The notes: generated by a model from the sequence alone, not told the origin. DNA of 42,944 bases from Thauera butanivorans NBRC 103042 (GCF_001591165.1 NZ_BCUG01000042.1:1-42944); one strand, 5' to 3'; counted from the first letter of the stretch, positions 16,841-24,662 are shown. Program-made: numbers and translations.

Positions 16841-16864
16841 GGACAGTGGGATCAATCCTATAGT
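16836..16864 (+). promoter_or_regulatory. Candidate promoter of leuA leader
   Basis: TATAGT at 16859-16864 is a good -10. The -35 position 17 bp upstream (TAGATG, 16836-16841) is poor and overlaps the second AraC repeat, as in class-II activated promoters. The start site would be near 16871, giving a leader of about 197 bases before leuA. Confidence 0.45.
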
Positions 16865-16891
16865 CGCCATGCCACACAGCAACCATTCGCC

Positions 16892-16990
16892 ATGTACATC
16901 CTCTCCCTCGTTCGACTGCTACCTCTGCTGCCCCCTGGTCGGGGTCGGCGCGCAGCCGTCTGCGCCATGACCCATCCTGATTCCCCCTGA
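16892..16990 (+). CDS. Leu-rich leader peptide (leuL-type)
   Basis: A 32-codon ORF in the leuA leader: MYILSLVRLLPLLPPGRGRR, ending with THPDSP and TGA. Six of the first 13 residues are Leu (CTC, CTC, CTG, CTA, CTG, CTG), with Ile and Val also present. Such an ORF directly upstream of leuA is the hallmark of ribosome-mediated attenuation. The stop codon lies just inside the stem that pairs with the leader's own early codons. No strong ribosome-binding site precedes the ATG, which is the main weakness. Confidence 0.5.
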   Translation: MYILSLVRLLPLLPPGRGRRAAVCAMTHPDSP

Positions 16991-17045
16991 CCCCGACCAT
17001 GGCCAGCCTCCTTGAGGCAGGGGAATCAGGTTTCACCGATTCCCC
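16936..17045 (+). promoter_or_regulatory. Attenuator-like alternative stems in the leuA leader
   Basis: Three perfect pairings compete. Strand 1 (16936-16946, TGGTCGGGGTC) pairs with 2 (16989-16999). Strand 2' (16976-16986, CCTGATTCCCC) pairs with 3 (17020-17030). The first eight bases of 3 (GGGGAATC) pair with 4 (17038-17045, GATTCCCC). 1:2 and 2':3 would cross as a pseudoknot, and 2':3 excludes 3:4. A ribosome stalled at the Leu codons would cover strand 1 and allow 2':3; one reaching the stop codon would cover 2' and allow 3:4. The 3:4 stem is not followed by a T-run, so the output could be Rho-dependent or translational. Confidence 0.6.
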
Positions 17046-17067
17046 ATTGCTCTGTCACGAGGTTCTC

Positions 17068-18753
17068 ATGCTGGCCAATCCCTCCTCCAAATACCGCGCC
17101 ATTGCGCACGTCGACCTGCCGGACCGCCAATGGCCGTCGCGCGCGTTGACGCAGGCGCCCATCTGGCTTTCCACCGATCTGCGCGACGGCAACCAGGCGC
17201 TGTTCGAGCCGATGAACCGCGCGCGCAAGCTGTGCCTGTTCCATGAACTGGTGCGCATCGGCTTCAAGGAAATCGAGGTCGGGTTCCCCTCGGCCTCGCG
17301 GACCGACTTCGAGATCGTGCGCCACCTGATCGACGCTGATCTGATACCCGACGACGTGACGCCCATGGTCATCACGCAGCTGCGTGAAGACCTGATCGCG
17401 GAGACGGTGCGCAGTGTGGCGGGCGCGCGCCGCGTGATCGTGCATTTCTACAACGCCATCGCGCCGGTTTGGCGCGAGATCGTGTTCGGCATGGGCGTGC
17501 CGCAAATCATCGAGATGGTCGAGCACCATATCGCGCTGTTCAAACGGCTGGCGGCGGCCCATCCGCAGACGCAGTGGGTGCTGCAATACTCGCCCGAGAC
17601 TTTCTGCATGGCTGAGCTGGAGGTCTCGCTGGCGGTCTGCAACGCCGCCATCCGGGCCTGGGACGCGGGGCCGCAACGGTCCATGATCGTCAACCTGCCG
17701 ACCACGGTGGAAGTCTCCACGCCCAACGTCTTCGCCGACCAGATCGAGTGGATGGACCGCCGTCTGGAGCGCCGCGAGCACATCGTGCTGTCGGTCCACC
17801 CGCACAACGATCGCGGCACCGGCGTGGCCTGCGCCGAGCAGGCCCTGCTGGCCGGCGCGCAGCGCGTGGAGGGCTGCCTGTTCGGCAACGGCGAGCGCAG
17901 CGGCAACCTCGACGTGGTGACGCTGGCGCTCAACCTCTACACGCTGGGCATCGCGCCGGGGCTGGACTTCTCCGACATCGCCGCAGTCGCCCGGGTGGCC
18001 GAGGAATGCACCGCGCTGCCCCTCCATCCGCGCCACCCGTATGCCGGCGATCTGGTGTTCACCGCGTTTTCCGGCTCGCACCAGGACGCCATCGCCAAAG
18101 GCTTCGCCGCCCAGCGGCCGGGGGATGTCTGGCGCGTGCCCTACCTGCCGATCGACCCCCACGACCTGGGCCGCACCTACGACAGCATCGTGCGCGTCAA
18201 CAGCCAGTCCGGCAAGGGTGGCATCGCGTTCCTGCTGCAACGCGACCATGGCGTCGCCATGCCGCGCCGCATGCAGATCGAGTTCAGCGCCATCGTGCAG
18301 GCCATGGCGGATGCCAGCGAAACCGAGTTGGGCAGCGAGCAGGTCTGGCAGTTGTTCGAGCAGGCCTATCTTGTCCCGGCGGCACCGGCATCGGGCCTCG
18401 CCTACCATGCGCACCGGCTGTTCGATGCGCCCGAAGGCCAGGGCATCGAGCTGGAACTGCTGGCGGAGGATGGCTCGGTCAAGGTCTGCCGAGGCACCGG
18501 CAACGGCCCCGTCGCGGCCACCGTGGCCGCCCTGGGCCTGCCGCTGCGCATCGACAGCTACGAGGAGCGCAGCCTGGGCCATGGCGCCGACGCATCGGCC
18601 ATGGCGATCGTCGAGGCCGCGTGGCCCGGCGTACCCGGCGCACGCTTTGGCGTCGGGGTGCACGCCCATATCGTGACGGCGGCGGTGCTGGCGGTGCTGA
18701 GCGCCGTCGCCCGTTTCCCGCAGGAGGCGAGACCGCTCGCCGCCAGCGTCTGA
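17068..18753 (+). CDS. leuA: 2-isopropylmalate synthase, class II
   Basis: A 561-residue enzyme that condenses acetyl-CoA and 2-oxoisovalerate in the first step of leucine synthesis. ATG 17068 follows GAGG. The catalytic opening DLRDGNQALFEP (DxRDGxQ) is near residue 35; the metal-site HPHNDRGTGVACAEQ and the loop GCLFGNGERSGNLD are present. The C-terminal about 130 residues (LELLAEDGSVKVCRGTGNGP ... GHGADASAMAIVEA) form the LeuA allosteric domain for leucine feedback. The length and the DLRDGNQAL spelling are those of the class II (yeast/actinobacterial-type) enzyme. It stands apart from other ilv/leu genes in this window and carries its own leader with attenuation-like structure and an adjacent AraC regulator. 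Confidence 0.92.
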   Translation: MLANPSSKYRAIAHVDLPDRQWPSRALTQAPIWLSTDLRDGNQALFEPMNRARKLCLFHELVRIGFKEIEVGFPSASRTDFEIVRHLIDADLIPDDVTPMVITQLREDLIAETVRSVAGARRVIVHFYNAIAPVWREIVFGMGVPQIIEMVEHHIALFKRLAAAHPQTQWVLQYSPETFCMAELEVSLAVCNAAIRAWDAGPQRSMIVNLPTTVEVSTPNVFADQIEWMDRRLERREHIVLSVHPHNDRGTGVACAEQALLAGAQRVEGCLFGNGERSGNLDVVTLALNLYTLGIAPGLDFSDIAAVARVAEECTALPLHPRHPYAGDLVFTAFSGSHQDAIAKGFAAQRPGDVWRVPYLPIDPHDLGRTYDSIVRVNSQSGKGGIAFLLQRDHGVAMPRRMQIEFSAIVQAMADASETELGSEQVWQLFEQAYLVPAAPASGLAYHAHRLFDAPEGQGIELELLAEDGSVKVCRGTGNGPVAATVAALGLPLRIDSYEERSLGHGADASAMAIVEAAWPGVPGARFGVGVHAHIVTAAVLAVLSAVARFPQEARPLAASV

Positions 18754-18754
18754 C

Positions 18755-19126
18755 TCACGGCGCGCGCGCCAGGCTGCGCGCCGCCTCGACCACCGAGGCC
18801 CGCCGCCTGGCCTGCTCCTGCGGCCCGTCCTGCCCCGTGAACATGCGTGCGACCTGGGGCACGGCCGACCACCAGCCGGCCAGCGAGAGCACCAAAAAAG
18901 CCAGATGGTCGGCCTCCAGGGCGTCGGTGACGGTCCCTTGTCGCTGGCCCTCGGCCACGGCCTGAACCTTGTAGCCATAGCATTCGCGCCGCTGTTCCTC
19001 ATCCGGCACCTCGCCGTCGAAGGTCAGACCTTCCCAGCGCATGAGCTGGCTCAGTTCGGGGTGTTCGCGGTGGTAGCCATAGACGCGGCCGGCATGTTCC
19101 CCGATGTCCTCAACGGCGAAGGACGC
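18755..19126 (-). pseudogene. C-terminal part of a disrupted TetR-family regulator
   Basis: The frame encodes a typical TetR C-terminal ligand/dimer domain: VEDIGEHAGRVYGYHREHPE, LMRWEGLTFDGEVPDEEQRR, ALEADHLAFLVLSLAGWW. There is no helix-turn-helix upstream in frame. The open frame continues to 19231 with unrelated residues. The missing N-terminal half, with an HTH, lies on the same strand at 21198-21369. Between them are two ankyrin genes. The word GCCAGTTC occurs at both junctions (19125-19132 and 21202-21209) and encodes Glu-Leu-Ala in the TetR frame on both sides, so the two pieces rejoin cleanly. Probably inactive. Confidence 0.65.
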
Positions 19127-19132
19127 CAGTTC
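19125..19132. repeat. Left copy of 8-bp junction repeat
   Basis: GCCAGTTC here and at 21202-21209 bracket the ankyrin-gene segment. Both copies fall in the TetR coding frame at an Glu-Leu-Ala. This fits a target-site duplication left by an inserted element, although no terminal inverted repeats or transposase were seen and an 8-base match could be chance. Confidence 0.4.
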
Positions 19133-19189
19133 TTCGTTGACGTTCAACTCTTTTTCATGCTTTCTGGGTATGGAGGCGGCATCTGTTTT

Positions 19190-19220
19190 TTCAAGTGTGC
19201 GCATTATCTGTAGGTATACT
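19190..19220 (+). promoter_or_regulatory. Candidate promoter of ankyrin genes
   Basis: TATACT at 19215-19220 is a near-consensus -10, 62 bases before the ATG at 19282. The -35 region (TTCAAG) is weak and 19 bp away. It lies just inside the left boundary of the presumed insertion, so the cassette would bring its own promoter. Confidence 0.4.
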
Positions 19221-19281
19221 GCCGCTCGCACCGCTCGCGGACGAATGAACGTCGATGTTCACAAAAAATGGGGAAGGGTGT

Positions 19282-20394
19282 ATGCACAGAGAAAAGCGAG
19301 CGTTTTTGACCAGGCGCCACAGTGGCATGGGCAGATGCGCGCATTGGCTTGGCAGCTTGGTGTCGCTGGTGTGCGTGGTTTGCCTCGGGGTGGCGCAGGC
19401 CCAGGCCCAAACTGGCCAGGCGCTGGTAGACGCTGCCTATGAGGCGGCGGTGGCGCAAGATCCGGCGGTGCGAGCGGTCATCGCCAAGGCGACCGATCGG
19501 CTGGCGCAGACGCGCGATGCACAGGAGAAACTGCAAATCATCGAAGGGCTGGGTCGCGTGGGTGACTTGCCGTACCGGGAGGCCGAAGTGGCGCGCATCC
19601 ACCTTGCGGTACTGGGCCAGCGCGTGCTGATGCAGCTGGCTGAGAACCGGCAGGAGAGTGGGCCGGTGCGTCAGGCGGCGTTGTTGGGCTTGATACGTGT
19701 GGATGCGCGCGACCATGTGCTGGACAAAGCGATTGATCTGGCCCAAGCCGAGCCGCAGGTGTTTTCCGGGGCCGACGAGCGCCTCAAGGATTTTCAGCGT
19801 CGGCGCAATGGATCCTTGCGCGCAGCCGGGGCCGCACGTGCCGTCGATCCGCAAAAAGAATCGCAGGCGCGCTCATTCCTGAAAGCGCACAAGGTGTCGG
19901 TCACGATCAGCGCACTGGGCACTCATGCCGACCGGGGCGATGTGGAGGTCGTGCAGGCGCTGCTGGATGCCGGCGTCGATCCCAATGCGCAGGGCGTGGC
20001 GAGCATCAGCATTCTGACCTCCGCAGTGACGTCCGGCTGTATCGAGCGCGTACCGCTGCCGCGGCTGACCGGCGTGTTGCAGGCCTTGCTGCAGGCGGGC
20101 GCGGACATCAATGTCCTCGACGGCGGCGGCAGCGCGCCACTGTTGTACGCGGTCAGGCACCAGTGCTCGTCCGAAGTGATTGCGCGGCTGATTGAGCTGG
20201 GTGCGGTGGCCGACCATCGCAACCAACAGGGGTTTTCTGCGTTGCTGGCGGCGCTGATGGCCGGGCAAGCGCAAACCGCCGACCTGCTGGTACGCGCTGG
20301 CGCGCATGTGACGCAGGACGACTTGGATGGCATTTTCTTTGAGCCCCCGGAAGACGCTGCGATCCAGGCAGTGATTGCACGCGCATTGCGCTGA
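19282..20394 (+). CDS. Exported ankyrin-repeat protein
   Basis: A 370-residue protein. ATG 19282 has GGAAGGG close upstream. The N-terminus holds a long signal sequence (WLGSLVSLVCVVCLGVAQA, cleavage after AQA). Residues about 45-200 are helical and Ala/Gln/Arg-rich without a known motif. The C-terminal about 160 residues contain ankyrin-like units: GDVEVVQALLDAGVDPNAQG, LTGVLQALLQAGADINVLDG, SSEVIARLIELGAVADHRN, GQAQTADLLVRAGAHVTQDD. It is followed at 75 bases by a second, shorter exported ankyrin protein. Periplasmic ankyrin proteins are often immunity proteins against secreted toxins or chaperone-like partners; no toxin is present here. Embedded within the split TetR gene. Confidence 0.8.
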   Translation: MHREKRAFLTRRHSGMGRCAHWLGSLVSLVCVVCLGVAQAQAQTGQALVDAAYEAAVAQDPAVRAVIAKATDRLAQTRDAQEKLQIIEGLGRVGDLPYREAEVARIHLAVLGQRVLMQLAENRQESGPVRQAALLGLIRVDARDHVLDKAIDLAQAEPQVFSGADERLKDFQRRRNGSLRAAGAARAVDPQKESQARSFLKAHKVSVTISALGTHADRGDVEVVQALLDAGVDPNAQGVASISILTSAVTSGCIERVPLPRLTGVLQALLQAGADINVLDGGGSAPLLYAVRHQCSSEVIARLIELGAVADHRNQQGFSALLAALMAGQAQTADLLVRAGAHVTQDDLDGIFFEPPEDAAIQAVIARALR

Positions 20395-20469
20395 TGCCGG
20401 CGCACGTACCATAAACAACGCCATGATGGGTATTGGCCTTATCCAAAACGATTGAAGAAGGAAAAAACC

Positions 20470-21114
20470 ATGCCAGCGAAGTCACGCAAACCTGTTGCCG
20501 CCGTATTGCGGTGCTGCCTGATTGCCAGCCCGACGGCCGCGCTTGCGCTTGCCGCAGCCAACGTGCTTGCGCAGCCCATGTCGCAGGCGCAGGCGCAAGC
20601 CTATCTGGATGCCAATCAGGTGTATGCGGTGGCAGGCAACCTGCCCGGCGCCATCATGAACGGCCGGGTAGACGAGGTGCGTGCGATGCTGGCGGTGGGC
20701 GTGGATCCCAATGGCACCGAGGCAGAGGGGCTTGGGCCCGTCATGCGCTTTGTTGCGATGACTTGCCAGGCACGGGTTGCACCCGAGCATTCGGTGGCAC
20801 TGGTCAAGGCGCTGGCAGAGGCGGGCGCCACGATGCGGCCACCACAACCGGATATGCTGCCGCCCATCGTCTCGGCTGCGCAGAATTGCAATGGCGAGGT
20901 GATCCGGGCGTTCGTGGCGGCCGGGGCCAACCACTCCGAGCGCACCACCCAAGGCTACACGCCCTTGAGCATGGCCTTGCTGGTGGGCAACCTCGATGCG
21001 GCCAAGGCACTGGTGGATGTGGGCGCAACGCTTTCCAAGAACGCGGCGAAAAGCCTGCAGGAAAGCGCCGAAGATCCAGAGATCAAGGCACTCATCAAGC
21101 AGGCTACCCGGTAA
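20470..21114 (+). CDS. Second exported ankyrin-repeat protein
   Basis: A 214-residue paralogue-like protein from ATG 20470 (AAGGA upstream). The signal peptide (RCCLIASPTAALALAAANV, cleavage after VLA) is followed by a short Gln/Ala stretch. Ankyrin-like units follow: GRVDEVRAMLAVGVDPNGTE, VALVKALAEAGATMRPPQPD, NGEVIRAFVAAGANHSERTT, GYTPLSMALLVGNLDAAKAL. Overall architecture repeats that of the upstream protein but without its long helical spacer. The two are probably one transcript and may bind the same or related partners in the periplasm. The exact function cannot be told. Confidence 0.8.
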   Translation: MPAKSRKPVAAVLRCCLIASPTAALALAAANVLAQPMSQAQAQAYLDANQVYAVAGNLPGAIMNGRVDEVRAMLAVGVDPNGTEAEGLGPVMRFVAMTCQARVAPEHSVALVKALAEAGATMRPPQPDMLPPIVSAAQNCNGEVIRAFVAAGANHSERTTQGYTPLSMALLVGNLDAAKALVDVGATLSKNAAKSLQESAEDPEIKALIKQATR

Positions 21115-21197
21115 GCGCAGCGCGCAGCAGGCGATGACCTTGCCGGGGGCGGTGGTGCTCACGGCCCCCTGTGTCGGCACCAGCCACATCGTCGAGC

Positions 21198-21369
21198 CTT
21201 GGCCAGTTCGCTGCGCAGCACGGCCGAGAACAGCGCCCGCTTGTCGCCGAAGTAGTTGTACCCGTTCCTTGTTCACACCGGCCGATTTGGCGATGTGCTC
21301 GACCGTCGTGCCATCGGGGCCGAGGCGGGCGAACTCGGCGGCGGCCGCCGCTTCGGCAAGGCAGGCCAT
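21198..21369 (-). pseudogene. N-terminal HTH part of the disrupted TetR regulator
   Basis: The minus strand encodes ACLAEAAAAAEFARLGPDGT, TVEHIAKSAGVNKERV and then, two bases out of frame, YNYFGDKRALFSAVLRSELAK. That is a complete TetR helix-turn-helix with the YNYFGDK recognition turn. The frame break (a two-base loss near 21258-21261) adds a second lesion to the insertion that separates it from the C-terminal half at 18755-19126. The flanking 21115-21197 and 21370-21635 hold no other convincing gene. Confidence 0.65.
21202..21209. repeat. Right copy of 8-bp junction repeat
   Basis: The second GCCAGTTC, inside the TetR N-terminal fragment at Glu-Leu-Ala. Together with 19125-19132 it brackets about 2.07 kb containing both ankyrin genes. 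Confidence 0.4.
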
Positions 21370-21635
21370 CCTGTTGCCGTGGTCGCACGGAACGCGCAGC
21401 ACCTGGCCGCTGTCGAGGCGGTACGGCGTGTCGTCGCGGAGGTGCGCGCCGGCCTGGATTGGTGCCGTCGCAGTGCTGGAGCAGGGTCGCCGGATCTCGC
21501 GAGTGATGGCGGCCGGTTGTCGGAATCGTCCGACGCGGCTTTCGGATCGGGCTGATGGGGAGCGTGGACGGCCTCGCCTACAGTGAGGGCGTGCTCAGGC
21601 ATCGAGCAGCACCCTCAACCCCAAGGAGAGCAGCC

Positions 21636-21833
21636 ATGAACAAGGACATCATCGAAGGCAACTGGAAGCAGCTCAGGGGCAAGGTCCAGCAGCAGTGGGG
21701 CAAGCTCACCGACGACGACTTCGACGTCATCGCCGGCCGCGGCACCGAGCTTGCCGGCCGCATCCAGGAACGCTACGGCATCAGCCGCGACGAGGCCGAG
21801 AAGCAGGTCAAGGACTGGCAAAGCCGTCTTTGA
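21636..21833 (+). CDS. CsbD-family stress-response protein
   Basis: A 65-residue cytoplasmic protein, ATG 21636 with AAGGAGAG upstream. The sequence [20 protein letters not shown], then WGKLTDDDF and a Gly-rich turn, then [12 protein letters not shown], is the CsbD/YjbJ family signature. These small helical proteins are abundant under general or osmotic stress; their biochemical role is unknown. It lies 80 bases before the DUF1328 gene, and together with the BON protein at 24707 it forms a set of stress-associated small genes around a two-component system. Confidence 0.9.
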   Translation: MNKDIIEGNWKQLRGKVQQQWGKLTDDDFDVIAGRGTELAGRIQERYGISRDEAEKQVKDWQSRL

Positions 21834-21913
21834 GCCCGAGGACTTCCTTGGTCGCCGGGTTCCCGCTTGCGGGCGGGCATCCGGTGGTTTTCCCGACCTG
21901 CAAGGAGAAAACC

Positions 21914-22078
21914 ATGCTTCACTACGCAGTCGTTTTCTTCGTCATCGCCCTGATCGCGGCCCTGTTCGGCTTCAGCGGCATCGCCGCCGGCGCGGCGGGC
22001 ATCGCCAAGATCCTGTTCGTCGTCTTCCTGGTGATGGCGATTGCCAGTTTCGTCGTCAACCTCCTCAGGGGGCGCTGA
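21914..22078 (+). CDS. DUF1328 (YtjA-like) small membrane protein
   Basis: A 54-residue protein with two transmembrane helices: [18 protein letters not shown] and [19 protein letters not shown], connected by a Gly/Ala loop ([11 protein letters not shown]). ATG 21914 follows AAGGAG. The sequence is a clear DUF1328 member, a family commonly next to CsbD genes and stress-induced. It is in the same direction as CsbD and the response regulators, with 35 bases to the next gene, so co-transcription is likely. Confidence 0.9.
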   Translation: MLHYAVVFFVIALIAALFGFSGIAAGAAGIAKILFVVFLVMAIASFVVNLLRGR

Positions 22079-22113
22079 CTCAAGTTTGATCAACTTCGAC
22101 CGGATGAACCGAC

Positions 22114-22749
22114 ATGCTGCGCATCGCCATCGTCGATGACCACCAGATCGTGCGCGCGGGCTTTCGCGAGATGCTCGCCGATGAGTTGGGCTTCGCCTTC
22201 CCGTTCGAGGCGGCGTCCGGCGAGGAGGCGCTGCAGGGCCTGCGCGAGCACGAGGTGGACGTTCTGCTGCTCGATTTGTCGCTGCCCGGACAGAGCGGCA
22301 TCGACGTACTGCGTGCGGCGCGCCAGCGCTACGAGAAGCTGCGCATCCTGGTGCTGTCCGGCTTCCCGGAAGAACGCTACGCACTGGCGATGATCCGCAA
22401 CGGCGCCGACGGCTATCTGTGCAAGGACTGCTCGCGCGAGGACCTCATCAACGCGATCCATGCCGTCGCCCAGGGCCGGCGCTACCTTTCGCCCCGCACG
22501 GCTGAACTGCTGGCGGAGGAGTTGACCGGCGGTGGCGGCGGCGCGCCGCACGAAAAGCTGTCCGACCGCGAACTGCAGGTGTTCCTGCGCCTCGCGCGCG
22601 GCGAATCCGTGTCCGACATCGCCGCGGTGCTCAATCTCAGTGTCAAGACGGTCAGCACCTACCGCTCGCGCCTGCTCGAAAAGCTGCAGGTGTCGAGCAA
22701 CGCCGAACTGGCGACCTATGCCCTGCGCCATGGGCTGATTCTCGAATGA
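22114..22749 (+). CDS. NarL/FixJ-type response regulator
   Basis: A 211-residue response regulator with an N-terminal receiver domain (acidic pair Asp8/Asp9, phospho-acceptor Asp54 in LLLDLSLPG, conserved Lys in YLCKDCSRED) and a C-terminal LuxR-type helix-turn-helix (KLSDRELQVFLRLARGESVS, VLNLSVKTVSTYRSRLLEKL). Such proteins activate or repress promoters when phosphorylated. The HPK7 kinase encoded convergently at 23194-24576 is the obvious partner. The DUF1328 and CsbD genes upstream may be its targets; this is inference. Confidence 0.92.
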   Translation: MLRIAIVDDHQIVRAGFREMLADELGFAFPFEAASGEEALQGLREHEVDVLLLDLSLPGQSGIDVLRAARQRYEKLRILVLSGFPEERYALAMIRNGADGYLCKDCSREDLINAIHAVAQGRRYLSPRTAELLAEELTGGGGGAPHEKLSDRELQVFLRLARGESVSDIAAVLNLSVKTVSTYRSRLLEKLQVSSNAELATYALRHGLILE

Positions 22750-22770
22750 TCGAATGACCGGTTTCACGTC

Positions 22771-23172
22771 ATGGCTGCCTCTGCGTCTTCTTCTTCGCTG
22801 CGCGTCGTGCTGATCGAGGATTCACCGATCCTCTGCGCGATGTTGCGCGACATGCTGAACGAGCTCGACGGCGTCGAGGTCGTGGCCGATGCCGATGGCG
22901 AGCAAGCGGCCGTGGCCGAACTCGAACGGCAGCAGGCCGATGTCGTCATCGTCGACCTGGAATTGCGCCAGGGCAGCGGTCTTGGCGTTCTAGCGTGCCT
23001 GCAGGCCGAGCCGGAGCGCTACGGCAGTCCGCGCGCGGTGGTGTTTTCCAACTACGGGCACAGCGCGCTGCGGGCCCGCTGCAAGGGGCTGGGCGTCGAG
23101 TACTTCTTCGACAAGTCCTTTCAGATGGACGAACTGCTCGAATTCATCCAGAGTGCTGCCGCGAGGCACTGA
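22771..23172 (+). CDS. Single-domain response regulator (receiver only)
   Basis: A 133-residue CheY-like protein: acidic Glu16/Asp17 in VVLIEDSPI, phospho-acceptor Asp62 in VVIVDLELRQGSG, and Lys in EYFFDKSFQ. There is no output domain. It is 21 bases downstream of the NarL-type regulator and ends 21 bases before the convergent kinase gene. It could act as a phosphate sink or adaptor in the same pathway, so the cluster would be one kinase with two receivers. Confidence 0.9.
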   Translation: MAASASSSSLRVVLIEDSPILCAMLRDMLNELDGVEVVADADGEQAAVAELERQQADVVIVDLELRQGSGLGVLACLQAEPERYGSPRAVVFSNYGHSALRARCKGLGVEYFFDKSFQMDELLEFIQSAAARH

Positions 23173-23193
23173 ACCGCCCTCGGCGAGCTGCCC

Positions 23194-24576
23194 TCAGCGC
23201 TCCGCCGCCGCAAGCGGAATGCGCGCCACGATGCGCGTGCCGCGGCCGGGGCGGCTGTCGATGTCGAGCTGGCCGGCCAGCATCTGCACGCGGTGGGCGA
23301 TGCCGGTCAGGCCGTGGCGCATCGGCTGGCGGACCGACGGATCGAAGCCGGTGCCGTTGTCTTCCACCTTCAGCACGATGCGGTCTGCCTCTGCGGCGAG
23401 GCTCAGGCGGACGTGCGTGGCCTGGGCGTGGCGGCGGATGTTGGTGAGCGCCTCCTGCGCGATCCGGTACAGTGCCAGCGACACCGGCGCCGGCAGGTCG
23501 GGCAGGGTGTCGGGCAGGTCCAGCTCGATCCGGCCGCCGTCCTCGTCCCCCGTTCCCGGCTGCGCCAGCGAACGCAGCGCTTCGACCAGGCCCAGGTCGG
23601 ACAGCAGCGGCGGGCGCAGGTCGGCGACCACGCGGCGCTTGATCGCGATGATCTGGCCCAGCGTATCGAGCAGGCGGTCGAAGCGCTCGCGCAGCGGGGC
23701 GATGGCTTCGGCCGGCAGCTTGCGTGCAATCCAGGCCGCGTCCATCTTCGCCGCGGTCAGCAGCGAGCCGAGCTCGTCGTGCAGCTCGCGGGCGAGGCGC
23801 TCCTTCTCTGCCTCGCGGGTGTTGGTCAGGTAAGTGGCCAGGTTGCTCAGCGCGGCGGTGCGCATTTCCACCACGGACTGCAGGCGCTCGTTCTCGGACT
23901 GCAGCAGCATCTCGAGCCGCTCGCTCAGGCGATCCTGCCGGCAAAGCAGCACGATGATCGTCGCCAGCAGCACCAGTACGCCCATGCCGAGCACGGTGTT
24001 GGTCCGCCGCGCATCCCCCAGGTTGTCGAACGAAGCCAGGATGGTGTCGTGGATCTGCTCCATCGTCTGCGACCGCAGTGTTTCGATCAGCGCACGGATG
24101 TCGTGGGTGATCTGTTTGCCGCTTTCCGTGCCGTCGTCGGTTTCCGGGCCGGCGCTGCGTTCGATGGCCCGTGCCAGCAGCGCCCAGCGGGTTTCGACCC
24201 GCGTGGCCAGCTGTTCGACCGTGTCGCGCTGGGCGGCGTCCGGCCAGCTTTCGGCCCGCAGCGCGGCAAGCGTGATGTCGATGTCGGCGCTGCCGTCCCG
24301 GTAGGGGGCGAGGTGGGCCGGATCACCCGTCAGGATGAAGCCGCGCACGCCCGACTCGGCATCGAGCAGATGCACCAGCAGGCTGTCGAGATGGGCGACG
24401 CGGCTCGATTGCTGCTGCAGCTTCTGCAGCGCGTCGCGGCTGGTTTCGGCGTGGTGCTGCGCGGCCATCAGCCAGACGGCCCCCAGTACGAAGCCGAGCA
24501 CCAGCACCACCAGTAGAAGCAAGGTGGAAGCGCGCGGCAGGCGGGAAGGCAGGCGGGGCAAGAAGCGTCTCGGCAA
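23194..24576 (-). CDS. CHASE3 sensor histidine kinase (HPK7/NarX-like)
   Basis: A 460-residue membrane kinase. The first transmembrane helix is at about 18-40 (TLLLLVVLVLGFVLGAVWLM). A periplasmic region with the CHASE3-type LLDAESGVRGFILTGDPAHL follows, then a second transmembrane helix near 195-215 (VLGMGVLVLLATIIVLLC) and a coiled coil (RLEMLLQSENERLQSVVEMR). The HisKA_3 box is EAEKERLARELHDELGSLLT with the phospho-acceptor His near 266. The HATPase has ALYRIAQEALTNIRRHA and VEDNGTGFD with GHGLTGIAHR-like lid sequence. HisKA_3 kinases pair with NarL-type regulators, which fits the convergent gene at 22114. The stimulus is unknown. Confidence 0.92.
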   Translation of the reverse strand: MPRRFLPRLPSRLPRASTLLLLVVLVLGFVLGAVWLMAAQHHAETSRDALQKLQQQSSRVAHLDSLLVHLLDAESGVRGFILTGDPAHLAPYRDGSADIDITLAALRAESWPDAAQRDTVEQLATRVETRWALLARAIERSAGPETDDGTESGKQITHDIRALIETLRSQTMEQIHDTILASFDNLGDARRTNTVLGMGVLVLLATIIVLLCRQDRLSERLEMLLQSENERLQSVVEMRTAALSNLATYLTNTREAEKERLARELHDELGSLLTAAKMDAAWIARKLPAEAIAPLRERFDRLLDTLGQIIAIKRRVVADLRPPLLSDLGLVEALRSLAQPGTGDEDGGRIELDLPDTLPDLPAPVSLALYRIAQEALTNIRRHAQATHVRLSLAAEADRIVLKVEDNGTGFDPSVRQPMRHGLTGIAHRVQMLAGQLDIDSRPGRGTRIVARIPLAAAER

Positions 24577-24662
24577 GTGGCGTGTCGGATCGTGGAGATG
24601 TTATAGCGGATGCCCGCCGCATCGGCCAGACGGGCCATACCCTGATGGCGCACCATGGCAAG

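Noticed and set aside
21199-21235. Continuation of the TetR N-terminal fragment as LDDVAG
   Set aside because: This reading needs a further frameshift and resembles TetR only over six residues; treated as coincidence, though it slightly weakens the clean-rejoining model.
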